Positions 1 through 10,464 of a stretch of DNA of 64,000 nt are shown piece by piece. Position numbers and translations under genes: made by a program. Under the pieces are notes generated by a model. That model had not been told where the DNA came from and searched no databases. It saw nothing but the letters and a program-made list of their open reading frames with translations. The stretch lies in contig CATKHK010000016.1 in NCBI GenBank assembly GCA_949751835.1, positions 372,001 to 436,000 of the forward strand. The letters are read 5' to 3'. Position 1 is the stretch's first letter. Each line of letters begins with the position of its first letter. The stretch comes from Blepharisma japonicum (lineage: Eukaryota > Ciliophora > Heterotrichea > Heterotrichida > Blepharismidae).

Positions 1-2713
1 TAAGCTTTTGTAATTCATTTGTGGCTTGATTTAGTTGTCTCACCTGTTCATCTAGGGTCCGTTTTTCAGACCTTATCATGTCAATTTGCAGCTTTTCTTT
101 TTCAATTTGGTCCTTTGCCAGTTTCAGCGATTCCCACTCTTCTTGCAGCTCTTTTGTGTTACTTTCATACATTTCAACGAATTTCTCTTTATTAACCTTA
201 AACCTTTCCACTTTTTCCATACTTTCATTAAGCTCTGCTATAGCCTGCTCTATCCTTTTAACCATAGTGAAAAGATCTGGTGTAGAATTTGCATTAAATT
301 CAACTTCTAGCACATCAGCTACTTTTCTTATTGCAATTAACGCTCTATCCCTCTCATCTTCAGCAGTTTTTACAATTTTAAGATCTCTTATTTCATTTCT
401 TGCAGTATGAACTTCTAAATCCAGCTCATATTTATTTTTTCTGATAATTTCGATTTTTTCATTTAATTCATCTTTCAGTAATGATTGATTTCTAATGTTT
501 TCTTGCAGATTTTCTAGCTCTTTGGTTTTTTTCTCACAGTCTTCTATTAAGCTTTGATATTGTCCTGCTTTGTGCTCACAATATCCTTTCATTTTAGAAA
601 GCTTGTCTTTTTCACTTGCTTCTTTTAACTCATATTCAGTTTCTAGCTGTTTAATTTTGTCTTTTAATCGATTTTGTTCTTCAATGAGCTCGTCTATCTT
701 AGATTGAGCACTTTTTATATCTTCATTTTCTGAAAATTCTTTAAGTCTGTTTTCACTGAGCAGCCATTGGCCTTCTAATTGTGTTAGCTTTTCTTTCGTT
801 TCCTGAAGCTCTTTCTCTAGTTTAATTTTATTTTTTTTTGAAATTTCTTCTTGCTCTTTATAAGCATCAAGCTTTGCGCTGAGTTTGGAAATTTCTTGTT
901 CATATTTTTCAATATTTGGCCTTTTGCTTAGCTCTTCAACAAGTTCTTGGTATTTTGAGGTCAAATGCTGAATGGTGGCTTCATCAATTCTTTTTGAGGC
1001 AGCAAGCTCTACATATTGTTCATTTCCTGAAAGTTTTCTTGATAAATGGTCCTTCATGCTGTCAGCCCAACGAATAATGGCTTTAGGAATGTCATCTGAT
1101 TCCCCATCCCATGGATTTTCGCTGACTAACCCTCATAGTGTTCTTAAACTTTCCCACATCTTTTTTGCGTGATTTGTAGATCGTATTGGACTTGGGCTTG
1201 ATTTACTGAATTTTGTTATAAGAGTGTCACATTCTTCTATTTTTCTCTGCCTATCTTCTATTAAATATTCTTTTTCTTCTATATCTTTGGTATAATCAGA
1301 TCTTTTTTTTGTGAGTTTTGATAAGTCATTTTTTAGACTTTGCTTTTTAATTTCCAGCTCAGGGATCAAACTTAATATTTCTTCTTTTCGTTGACATAGG
1401 GAAATTTCAGTATCTTTATCTATAGAAAAAGTCTTCGAGTTTCTTTCCCCTTGGTTAGATCTAGGCCTTTTAAGATCTCCTGTGGTTTTTCTATATCTTC
1501 CAGGTTCTTCTTTCCATCTAGGTGTTGAATCAGAATAACCAGAGCTTTCTTTTAGATCAATTATTTCATTTTCTAATGCACTTATTTGGTTGTTTGCATC
1601 ATTAAAATCTTGAATGACATTTTCATATTGATATTCCATTTCTGTGATAAATTCTGCGAGATCTGATATTTCATTTTCTAGCTTCTGTCTATTATTCTCA
1701 ATAGAATTTTCACTTTCATCAAAATCGAACTCATCTCTCAGCCCCATAAGCTGCTCTTCCTTCTTCTGCGACAATTCCCTTGCACTCCCAATTTTCATCT
1801 GCAAATTTTCTGACTCATCCCTAAGTTTCTCTGCTTTGCTAAGCAGCAGTTTCATTTCCCTTTTCTTAACATTGATTTTTTCATTCGTATCCCCTTGTAG
1901 TGTGCTTTCAATGCTTTCCAGTTCCCTTTTAAGTTTTCCTATTTCAGCTTCTATTTGTTCTAATTCATTCTTTACTCCATCAATTTGTCTATCAACCCCT
2001 TTAAGCTCTTCTTGAAGCTCCCTTTTTTCTTCTTGAGCTTCACTAAGTTCTCTTGTAAAAGTGACTTTATTTTCCCTAACTACCCAAGACTCAGGTGGAG
2101 GGCCTGAGAACATTCGGCTGGCTTGCTGCTTGGTAACATTCGTTATTTTGCTACCATCTAAAGTTACCAAGGAAGGCAAATAGTAAATTACATGTAAATC
2201 GGAATCTGGCTGGTTTAGAGCTGGATTTCCGTTTAAAGATAAATCTTCTAAACTGATAAGGGCATTTAAGTTTGCGAATTCTTCAATTCTTGAAATTTTA
2301 TTTTTATTCAACTTGAGAATTCGAAGCTGCTTTAATGGCTCAATTGCTGATTTAGGAATTTCTGTAATATGGTTGCCGCTAAGATTCAAGGTTTGAAGAT
2401 CTCGAAGTGTATGAAGATTTTCTATTTTCTTTATATTGTTTTCACTCAAATTTAAGTCTTTTAGCCTTACTAAAGCATCAAGGTTTTCAATTTTGGAAAT
2501 AAATTGATAACTCAAATCAAGCTCTTGAAGATTTATACACAAATCTAAGCCTTCAATTCTCTATATAAGGATTACTCTTATTTTTGCATTGGATTTGGAC
2601 CTGAAAGAGAGCTTTGATATGCTTTCAAAACTTGCTTGGCCTGACAATCTGAGTACGACCTCAGAAGTAATCGGTGCATTTGGTGATTCCTTTTTCTTAT
2701 GACGAGGATCCAT
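1..2713 (-). CDS. LRR plus long coiled-coil protein, centriolin/LRRCC1-like (3' part cut off by window edge)
   Basis: The start is the ATG at 2711-2713 (MDPRHKKKESPN). A 15-nt intron at 2561-2575 must be removed; the joined reading KIRRIEGLDLCINLQELDLS then forms a regular first leucine-rich repeat. About five LRRs of the SDS22-like type (L..L.L..N.I..I) follow, capped by a YLPSLVTLDGSKI segment typical of the last repeat. The rest is a long heptad-rich coiled coil. One in-frame UGA (1133-1135, read as Trp) lies in ESLRTLWGLVSENPWDG; the frame remains open to base 1 and the protein continues beyond the window. N-terminal LRR followed by coiled coil is the layout of centrosome/basal-body proteins such as centriolin and LRRCC1/VFL1; that role is inferred from architecture only. 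It is divergent from the coiled-coil gene at 2982. Confidence 0.8.
2561..2575 (-). other. 15-nt spliceosomal intron in the LRR gene
   Basis: Read on the minus strand it is GTAATCCTTATATAG: GTAA at the 5' end, AG at the 3' end, A at position 10. It contains an in-frame TAG; removing it restores an LRR consensus across the junction (KIR|RIEGLDL). Confidence 0.9.
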
Positions 2714-2981
2714 TTTAAACTAATTCAATTTGAACTAACTTTTATTAGTAAATGCCTCTTAAACTGCTTAAATTAATAAGGAAAACTTATCAGTGGATAT
2801 ATTAACCGCTCTTAATTCTTTAATATTTATTTTTAAATAATCTTATTTTTGAATTTTGTAATGGCTAAGACTATATCTTCTTTGTATTCAAAAATAAATA
2901 TTTTCAAGCAAAATTAAAAGCCTCTTTTGTGCTTCTTATAACTAATTTATGCCATCAAAGCTAATATTTTAAAATTATAAC

Positions 2982-5900
2982 ATGGACAAACCTGAACAAC
3001 AACAGTTTAATCGTGCTATAACTTTGCCTGTTGAATTATCGTCACTGCGCAGCTCGTTGCATCAAACTCAATCATCCCAAGACTTAAAACAGTCTTCACA
3101 GCCTTTTCAAGCCCCTGAAGATTGGAAAGAAGAGCGTCAGCTTCTTATTGACATGCTTGAAAAAAACCAAAAATTAACTTTAGCGACTCAGCAGAACTGG
3201 ATCAAGGAAAAAGGAGAAATTGAGTCCCAGCACAGAATAATAGAACAAGGATATAAGAGACAAGCTGATAGTTACAGAGAAGAAATAAAACTATTAAAGT
3301 TGGAATGTGATCGCTTAAGAAGCACAAAAGGAAGCCAAAAAGAAGGAGACCTTAGAATACAACTGATGAAAGAAATAGAAAGGCTTGAAGCTGTAGGAGA
3401 AGATAGAGAGCAAGAGCTGACTGAAGAAATAGAAAAGCTGAGGCAAGAAATTAGAAATTTGTCTATGAAGCATGAAGAGAAAGAAAAAAAGTTCAAAGAA
3501 GAAAAAAGCTTTTTAACTGCCAAATCCCAAGTTGTTCAAAAAGACAACAGAAGGGCCGATTTTGACCTAAAAAGGAGCTATGATGAGCTTGTATTAAGAT
3601 TTGAAAAGGCTAATGAAGAAATAGAAAGAAGAAAAGAGGAAACAGAAAAAATGAGAAGCGAATATGAAGACCGAATCAGAGGGCTCATCAAGCAGAAAAA
3701 TGAAGGAGAAGATATTTGGCTAAAAGAAAAGAAAAGCTATATGTCAGGGACTAGTAGAATTGAAGAAGTTATGAAAGAAAAAGAAAAAATGATGGAAACT
3801 CAGCTTAATGATCTTAAAAAAGCTAATGAATCCGAACTTCAAATTTATGTCAAACAAATCGAATCCTTAGAGCTAGAAAGAAACAACCTAGAAAAAAAGC
3901 TGAAACTTTTAAACTCAACCACAGACTTCAAAGAAAACAAATCAGAATCAGAAGTTGAAAGACTGCGATCTGCCAATACAAGAATCCTCGAAATCAGCCA
4001 AAAAAGAGAAAGCATCTTGGAATCCCAGCTGGACTCCCTCAGAAATGACATCCAAAATTTGCAAACTCAATTTGAGGCACGTGAAAACATTTTTATTTCT
4101 GAAGTCAGTGAAAGATCCCACGACCTTGAAAAATGCCACGACATCATCATGCAGCAAGAAAAAATCATTGAAGGTGGAGAAGTCATGTCTGTTAATACTG
4201 CATTAAGATCTGAAGTAAAAATTTTGCATGAACAACTACAGGGAAAAAATGAACAAATCCAAAGTCTACGTGAAATGTATATCTCAAGCAAACAGTCAGA
4301 GCGAAGAAGCATAACTCGCGCTATTTCGTCAGCACAAGCGCTATTAGATGATGTGGTAAAGCAACAAAACGCATTTTTAAAGGCAGAATTAGACTATAAA
4401 GCAGAACTTGTGAAGCTTGAAGAACAGTCAAGCTTGACTGAGAAAAAATATTTGACAGAAATTGCAGGGATCACGCTTGAGCTGCAAAATACAAGAAATG
4501 AGCTTGCGGATCTGAAAAATAAAAAACTTGAGCAGCAGGTCTCTGATCTTCAAGAAAAGTTAATGGGCTCTCAAGAAGAGCTAGATCATGCTAAAAAGAA
4601 TATTGTAAACTACCTTATTTCTATTAAAACTCTAGAAGAAACCATAGAATCTAGAAAGGAGCAAAATGCTGACTTCGACCAAAATGACCAAATAAAAAAG
4701 CTTGAGCTAGAAATTATCAGGCTAAATGGAGAAAACCAAAGCTTAGTAGAAAGCAGGAATAAGCTGGAAGAATTTTATTCATCAGAAATGAAAAAAACCC
4801 ACACACAGCTTGACAAAAAAACTCATGAGCTTGAACAAGCATATTCAAGGCTTGACAGACTGAAAAATATCAAAGCAAATAAAGATGTGGAAGCTTTGAA
4901 AGCGTGGGAGACTCGCCAAGCTGCCCAACAAAAGTTATTACAGTCAATGGAAAATCAGCTTAAAGCGCTTAATGCTCAAACAATATCAATGAAAAAATTG
5001 AAAAATATTGGGGAAACCTTGGAAAGCAATGAGCTTGAGCTGCTGAGGGCTGAGGTTAATGAAAAAGAAGAGTGGGTAGAGAATATGAAAGAATCAATCG
5101 AAAAAGAAAAGGTAGAAATGGCAGGTGAAATTAAGAGACTTAGAGAGATGTTTGATTCTATTAGTGTTGGACAAGAAAATAGAGCGAAAAGGATTGAGGA
5201 AGAGTTTAATTTAGTAAGCATTGAGAGGAAGAGGCTTAAAGAATTAATAATCAAACTTCAGCAGCAATTAGACGCAGATGGAGCAAAATCATCATCATGG
5301 GAATTCAATGGGAACAAGCAGAAAATTCTGGAAAATAGCTACAGCGAAAGCATAGAAATAATGAAAGAAGAAGTAGAATCCCTTAAAGACCAGTTAGACC
5401 GAGAAAGATCGATTTCTAAAAGAGATCTAGATAATACCAAATCTTCCTTAACCGCCGAGCTCAACACTCTTCGGCAATTAGAAGATGCCATGAGCCAACA
5501 CTTAGCCTCTCAACAAGACCAAATCACAAATCTTACCCAAACCCTCCAAAAGCAAAAAGAAATCCATGAAAAAGAAATTTCTCAATGCCAGTTAGAAATC
5601 AAGATCCTTCAGCAAGCTACCAAAGAACGCGTTGATTACCTAAGAAACGAAAAAAGGCAATTAACTGTCGAAATAAACCGCTTAACCTCACTTGCTAACA
5701 AAAAAGATGATCAAGCTAAAGCAGAACTCCAAGACAGATTGCATAAGCTTGAAGTCCTTTTAGAAGAAAAAAACAGAATAATTGGCGAAATTTTGACCCA
5801 GCAGAACGTTAATTCTAATTGGAGAAATGAAAATTCTACGAGTAATATAGAATTTGACCCTGATTTAAGCAAAGTGAAAGATGAGCTTAAAAGATTAGCT

Positions 5901-6278
5901 TATTTAGTTGAAGAAAGAGAAAGAAATAGATATCAGGAAAAAGAAGCACTAAATATGACTATCAGCAAGCTACAATTGTCAATAGAAGCAGTCAATAATG
6001 CGACTCAAAGTGAGACTGAAACAATGGAAAAAGAAAATGAAATCCTCAACAAGAAAATGGAAATAATTGCATCAGATTGTGAGTTAATTAAAAAGCAAAG
6101 AGATGAAGCTCTTGATTTTATCAGCAGATCAAAAAAGCTTGATAAATTTAATAAAAACGACATCATTTTGTTAATTGATCATCTGAAAGGAAATGACCAA
6201 AACAGAATCAATAAATTGAGGCAGGAAAATAAAAGGCTTACGAATTCTTCACTTAAAAGAACTAAAACAGGCGCTTAA
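2982..6278 (+). CDS. Long coiled-coil protein, 1098 residues
   Basis: Single open frame from ATG to TAA. After about 45 residues of Ser/Gln-rich leader, nearly the whole protein is charged heptad sequence (Glu, Lys, Leu, Gln) with a few short breaks near residues 440-470 and 800-810. No catalytic motif is visible. Rod-like proteins of this kind in ciliates are usually basal-body, centrosomal or cortical cytoskeleton components, but nothing here identifies the family. Divergently transcribed from the LRR coiled-coil gene with a 268-bp gap, and convergent with the next coiled-coil gene, from which its stop is only 13 bp away. The last residues are basic (LTNSSLKRTKTGA). Confidence 0.85.
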   Translation: MDKPEQQQFNRAITLPVELSSLRSSLHQTQSSQDLKQSSQPFQAPEDWKEERQLLIDMLEKNQKLTLATQQNWIKEKGEIESQHRIIEQGYKRQADSYREEIKLLKLECDRLRSTKGSQKEGDLRIQLMKEIERLEAVGEDREQELTEEIEKLRQEIRNLSMKHEEKEKKFKEEKSFLTAKSQVVQKDNRRADFDLKRSYDELVLRFEKANEEIERRKEETEKMRSEYEDRIRGLIKQKNEGEDIWLKEKKSYMSGTSRIEEVMKEKEKMMETQLNDLKKANESELQIYVKQIESLELERNNLEKKLKLLNSTTDFKENKSESEVERLRSANTRILEISQKRESILESQLDSLRNDIQNLQTQFEARENIFISEVSERSHDLEKCHDIIMQQEKIIEGGEVMSVNTALRSEVKILHEQLQGKNEQIQSLREMYISSKQSERRSITRAISSAQALLDDVVKQQNAFLKAELDYKAELVKLEEQSSLTEKKYLTEIAGITLELQNTRNELADLKNKKLEQQVSDLQEKLMGSQEELDHAKKNIVNYLISIKTLEETIESRKEQNADFDQNDQIKKLELEIIRLNGENQSLVESRNKLEEFYSSEMKKTHTQLDKKTHELEQAYSRLDRLKNIKANKDVEALKAWETRQAAQQKLLQSMENQLKALNAQTISMKKLKNIGETLESNELELLRAEVNEKEEWVENMKESIEKEKVEMAGEIKRLREMFDSISVGQENRAKRIEEEFNLVSIERKRLKELIIKLQQQLDADGAKSSSWEFNGNKQKILENSYSESIEIMKEEVESLKDQLDRERSISKRDLDNTKSSLTAELNTLRQLEDAMSQHLASQQDQITNLTQTLQKQKEIHEKEISQCQLEIKILQQATKERVDYLRNEKRQLTVEINRLTSLANKKDDQAKAELQDRLHKLEVLLEEKNRIIGEILTQQNVNSNWRNENSTSNIEFDPDLSKVKDELKRLAYLVEERERNRYQEKEALNMTISKLQLSIEAVNNATQSETETMEKENEILNKKMEIIASDCELIKKQRDEALDFISRSKKLDKFNKNDIILLIDHLKGNDQNRINKLRQENKRLTNSSLKRTKTGA

Positions 6279-6291
6279 AAATAATAATCAT

Positions 6292-9200
6292 TTATTTTCT
6301 TAAACTTTTTTGTCCTTTATTTCTTCCAACCACAGATTCTACAATTTCGAAAGCTTTTTCTACTTCTTGGTCTATAAAGTTAGCGCTTAACAGCCCCGCG
6401 AATTTATTTAAGAAATTTGAGCGGCTCGATAACGTCGGATCATTTGGGGTTGTTTCAATTTTTTTATCTTCAGTAGGACTAGAAATGCCTGGTAAATCAA
6501 TATCGTCAATAGAGGAGAATTTATTCATGCTGAAATCAATAATGTCTACCTCTGGGAAGTCTTCTTCTTCTTTTACTTTTTCATCACCTGACCTGTTTGA
6601 AGGATAAAATTCTTTAGAGGATTCGCTTGGATAAGAATCATAAGAGGACTCATCTTCTTCTGATTTCATTATGTTTCCAGTACCTCCGAATCCTTCTGGG
6701 CTCAAATTAAAGTCAATTTCATCTTCGCTCATCACATAGATTTCATTTTTTTGTGATTTTTCATTTGGAGATTTATTTTGGAAAATCTTTTGCTGTGGCT
6801 TGATGATTTCATCGGAGCCTATTATTAAAATATCTTCTTGGCTTGGTGTTGAAAGTTTTACATTAAAAATTGGCTGATCTCTAACTGGCTTTTCGGTTTC
6901 AATTTCATTTATAATTGGTGATGGAGTTTCAAACTCTATTAGATTAGAGGCTACTACCGTTTCTTTTTCTTTAGATGGCTCATGATGTACAGGTATTGGC
7001 TGTTTGATAGGCTTAAAATATACTTCTTCTGCTATATAATTTCCTTTATCATTTTCTAGTTTGGATATTCTACTTTCAAAGATTTGAGCTTGCTCTTCAA
7101 CACTTCCTTCAATGTTTATCAGTTTATTTAAGATTTCTTTGAATTTTTCATCAACTATGCTATTTATATTCTCTTTTGTAAGGAAATTTTCAATATCTTT
7201 TTTTTCAGCATATTCCTTTAGATTTTCTTGGATTGAGTTGACAATTTCGAATTTTTTTTCATCAAACTCTTTTTTAGCTACAAAACTATTGAAATAGGAT
7301 TGGGTTTTAATATTTTCAAGCTCAATAGCATGCTCTTTTTCCATTTCTGCTTTAAAAAGAACTAATTCTTCTTGTTTCACAAAAACTGATATATCAATTG
7401 CTTTTAATTGGTTCGAAATTTCTTGTTGCAATTCTAGTTTTAAGTTTTCAAGGTCTTTTTCCAGAGTCATTTTAATTTCTTGTTTAAAATCCTCAAGTTT
7501 TTTGTTGCAAATTTCATTCTCGTTTTGTTTCGAATAAATACTATTTGAAATTTCTTTTATTTTATTTTCTATTTCAGATTTGATAGCAGCTATTTCTGGT
7601 TTTGTATTATAATTTAATAAAGATTGATCAATCTTATTGCATTGGTTTATAATATTTGCTATCTTTTTTTCAAATTCTTCCTTAACTTCGCCTATATCTT
7701 TTGCTTCTGCATAATTTTCTAAGCCTACTTGAAGTGGACTTGGATTAAAATTAGCTGTATTAATGCTGTTTTCAAGTCCTAGTTTTGTTTGATGCAATTC
7801 TTCTTTTGTTGCATAATTTTGAGCATTTTTTGATTCATTTGCAACGATTTTTTCTTCAAATTCTTTTTTACTAACTTCAAGTCCTAGTTTTGCTTGATGC
7901 AATTCTTCTTTTGTTGCATAAGTTTGAGCATTTTTTGATTCATTTGCAACGATTTTTTCTTCAAATTCTTTTTTATTAGCTTCAAGTCCTAGTTTTGTTT
8001 GATGCAATTCTTCTTTTGTTGCATAATTTTGAGCATTTTTTGACTCATTTGCAACAATTTTTTCTTCAAATTCTTTTTTACTAACTTCAAGTCCTAGTTT
8101 TATTTGATACAATTCTTCTTTTGTTGCATAATTTTGAGCATTTTTTGATTCATTTGCAACGATTTTTTCTTCAAATTCTTTTTTACTAACATATTTATCA
8201 GAATCTAAATAAAACTGCTGGATTGGTGCTTCTTCTTTTATTACTTTCCTTTCCTCATGCTCTGGCATGGATCTCTGAAGCTCATCTCTGGTCACATAAT
8301 TAGAAAGATCTAAAGGAGGAGGCTTATTTTTTTCTTGTTTCTGCTGAATTTCAGTAATGGTCTCATTAACTTCTTTTTTCATCGCATAGTTATTTAATTT
8401 TGAATCAATCCCTTTTAAGCCATCATCTAATTTTCCCTGCATATCATTGCTCACTCTATTAAGTTCATCTTTTGTTACAAAATTTGATAAATCTTTAGAT
8501 TCTTCATTACAAAGTTTATCAAGTTGTTTTTGCAGTTTTAATACAGTATCATCTTGAGCAGCTTCATAAATATCTATATCATGCTGATCTTTCATTTTAT
8601 TCATTTTTATCTCAATCTCGTTAAGCTCTTGCTTCATAGACGAAACAAATTCTTGATATTGCTTGTTTACTTTTTCTAGGCTTTGGCTTTGCGATTTATT
8701 TATGCTTTTCTCAACTTCATAAAGATCTTCTTTGGTCGCATATCTTGTAATGTCAAATTCGTTCAATTCTTCTTGAAGTTCTGATAGGTCCTCTTTTGTT
8801 GCATATTTTGAAGAATTTATTTCTTCTTCGATTTCTACAAATTCTTCTCTTGTGATGCAATTTTTGTGGTCTTGAGACTTAATCTCTTTCTGCAGATCCA
8901 ATTTAAGCTTATCAAGCTCATTTTTAGTTACGAAATTTGGATTTTCAATTATAGGCTCGCTATTTTTCCTCGATTCCAATAATTGGATTGATTCTGCAAG
9001 CTCTTCTTTGGTGACAAAATTAGAAAAATCTTGATTTGGATTTTGGATTATTTTTTTCTGAGGAATTCTTGCCACATTTTCTTTGATTTCACTTATAGCT
9101 GATTCTAGCTCTAGCTTAGTAGCAAACATCTTTGAGTCATACTTTTGTGAACTGGCATAAGAAATTGATGATCTCACTTGACTTATCTCCTCAGTAACAT

Positions 9201-10407
9201 CCGAAATAGCATCATTTAGCTCAATCTTTGACACTAAATTTGATGAATTTATAGATTTTATAGCAAGTCTATACTCTTCAATTTTTCTTGTTATTTGCTC
9301 TATTTCATTTTCAACATTTTCGTTGCTTGAAGTTTTAAATTTTTCTAAATCAGCTTTAACCCTGCTTATATCTTTGGAAATAGCCTGGCGGACATTTTCA
9401 ATTTCATCGTTTATTTCTGATAAAGATTCTTTATTTTTTGCAGACAGCCCATCAGCATATTTTTTCAAATTTTCAATATCTTTATCAATTTTACTAAAAC
9501 TGTTTGCATTTTTTTCTTTTATATCAGCTTGAAAACTTTCAAAACTCACCAATATATTTTCTTTATTGTTGTTCATATTTTTTGAAATTTCTTTTACATA
9601 AGAGTCATGATTTTCTTGGAAACTTGTGAAATTTGAGTATAATTCTTCTATTTTTTTTTCAAGATCCCTCTGCTTTTTTAAAATTGAGCTTGAAAAGTCT
9701 TCAATTTGAACGTTTATTTTATCTTGGTGTCTTTTTATCTTATTTTCTGATTCTTGGATAATTTCGCTTTTTAGATCATCTAAATCTTTATTAATCGCGG
9801 TTTTTTTTATTATTTCTTTAAGCTTGTTTTCAATTGTATTATAGACTTCTTCTATAGAAGATTCATTTTTATTTCTCAAATCTCTCATATCAGCTTCTAG
9901 TTGTCCGAAGAGCTTTACGTTAGTATTTTTTATGGTTTCTTCTGAGATCTTTAAATCTTCTGCTGTAATGAAATTCTTGTAATTTTTTTCAACTCTTTTA
10001 AGTTCAGATAAAAACTTACTATCACTCCCTGATGTCGGTCTTTGTGAGTAGTCTTTTTCATGGGAAGATTCAGATTGAGTTTCTAATGTCGTAACTCTTT
10101 CACTTAGCATATTAATTGCTTGTTTTTGATGTCTTAGTTTATCAGATATCAACCTTTCTACTAATGATTTGAGAGCTGAAGCATCTATTTTATTTGAAGA
10201 GGGAATATCTTCGGCATCAAAAACAGATTTGGGTCGTGGTTGATAGTCATAGCCAATATCAGCATTCCTGGGATAAACTATTGATGTTGAAGGGCGATCT
10301 AAGTAGTTATTTTGCATAGGCTTTTGGAGTCGATTGAGATTCACTTCAGTTTTTTTCATAATTGAAGATATTGACTCAGCCCAGTATGAGTTTCTTCTTA
10401 AGTCCAT
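6292..10407 (-). CDS. Giant coiled-coil protein with YATKEEL repeats, 1371 residues
   Basis: One open frame from ATG (10405-10407, MDLRRNSYWAESISSIMKK) to TAA. The body is heptad-rich with a recurrent short motif of the type [FY][VA]TK[ED]EL about every 35 residues (NFVTKNEL, CITREEF, KYATKEDL, RYATKEDL, NYVTRDEL, KYVSKKEF). Four near-identical 35-residue units lie in the middle. The last 250 residues are acidic and low in complexity. This resembles long rod proteins with a periodic trimeric or dimeric coiled coil. No enzyme domain is seen; function unknown, a structural role is likely. Its 3' end is nearly contiguous with that of the preceding coiled-coil gene. Confidence 0.85.
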   Translation of the reverse strand: MDLRRNSYWAESISSIMKKTEVNLNRLQKPMQNNYLDRPSTSIVYPRNADIGYDYQPRPKSVFDAEDIPSSNKIDASALKSLVERLISDKLRHQKQAINMLSERVTTLETQSESSHEKDYSQRPTSGSDSKFLSELKRVEKNYKNFITAEDLKISEETIKNTNVKLFGQLEADMRDLRNKNESSIEEVYNTIENKLKEIIKKTAINKDLDDLKSEIIQESENKIKRHQDKINVQIEDFSSSILKKQRDLEKKIEELYSNFTSFQENHDSYVKEISKNMNNNKENILVSFESFQADIKEKNANSFSKIDKDIENLKKYADGLSAKNKESLSEINDEIENVRQAISKDISRVKADLEKFKTSSNENVENEIEQITRKIEEYRLAIKSINSSNLVSKIELNDAISDVTEEISQVRSSISYASSQKYDSKMFATKLELESAISEIKENVARIPQKKIIQNPNQDFSNFVTKEELAESIQLLESRKNSEPIIENPNFVTKNELDKLKLDLQKEIKSQDHKNCITREEFVEIEEEINSSKYATKEDLSELQEELNEFDITRYATKEDLYEVEKSINKSQSQSLEKVNKQYQEFVSSMKQELNEIEIKMNKMKDQHDIDIYEAAQDDTVLKLQKQLDKLCNEESKDLSNFVTKDELNRVSNDMQGKLDDGLKGIDSKLNNYAMKKEVNETITEIQQKQEKNKPPPLDLSNYVTRDELQRSMPEHEERKVIKEEAPIQQFYLDSDKYVSKKEFEEKIVANESKNAQNYATKEELYQIKLGLEVSKKEFEEKIVANESKNAQNYATKEELHQTKLGLEANKKEFEEKIVANESKNAQTYATKEELHQAKLGLEVSKKEFEEKIVANESKNAQNYATKEELHQTKLGLENSINTANFNPSPLQVGLENYAEAKDIGEVKEEFEKKIANIINQCNKIDQSLLNYNTKPEIAAIKSEIENKIKEISNSIYSKQNENEICNKKLEDFKQEIKMTLEKDLENLKLELQQEISNQLKAIDISVFVKQEELVLFKAEMEKEHAIELENIKTQSYFNSFVAKKEFDEKKFEIVNSIQENLKEYAEKKDIENFLTKENINSIVDEKFKEILNKLINIEGSVEEQAQIFESRISKLENDKGNYIAEEVYFKPIKQPIPVHHEPSKEKETVVASNLIEFETPSPIINEIETEKPVRDQPIFNVKLSTPSQEDILIIGSDEIIKPQQKIFQNKSPNEKSQKNEIYVMSEDEIDFNLSPEGFGGTGNIMKSEEDESSYDSYPSESSKEFYPSNRSGDEKVKEEEDFPEVDIIDFSMNKFSSIDDIDLPGISSPTEDKKIETTPNDPTLSSRSNFLNKFAGLLSANFIDQEVEKAFEIVESVVGRNKGQKSLRK
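7771..8190 (-). repeat. Four tandem 105-bp units inside the coiled-coil gene
   Basis: Four units of exactly 105 bp (35 codons each) encode KKEFEEKIVANESKNAQ followed by [NT]YATKEEL[HY]Q[TAI]KLGLE and a short linker. They differ by only a few substitutions, so this is a recent in-frame expansion of an older 35-residue periodicity that runs through the rest of the protein. Confidence 0.9.
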
Positions 10408-10464
10408 ACTTTTAAATAAAATATTGCTTAAGTGATTTCATTAAATTCAAATAAACTTTAATAA

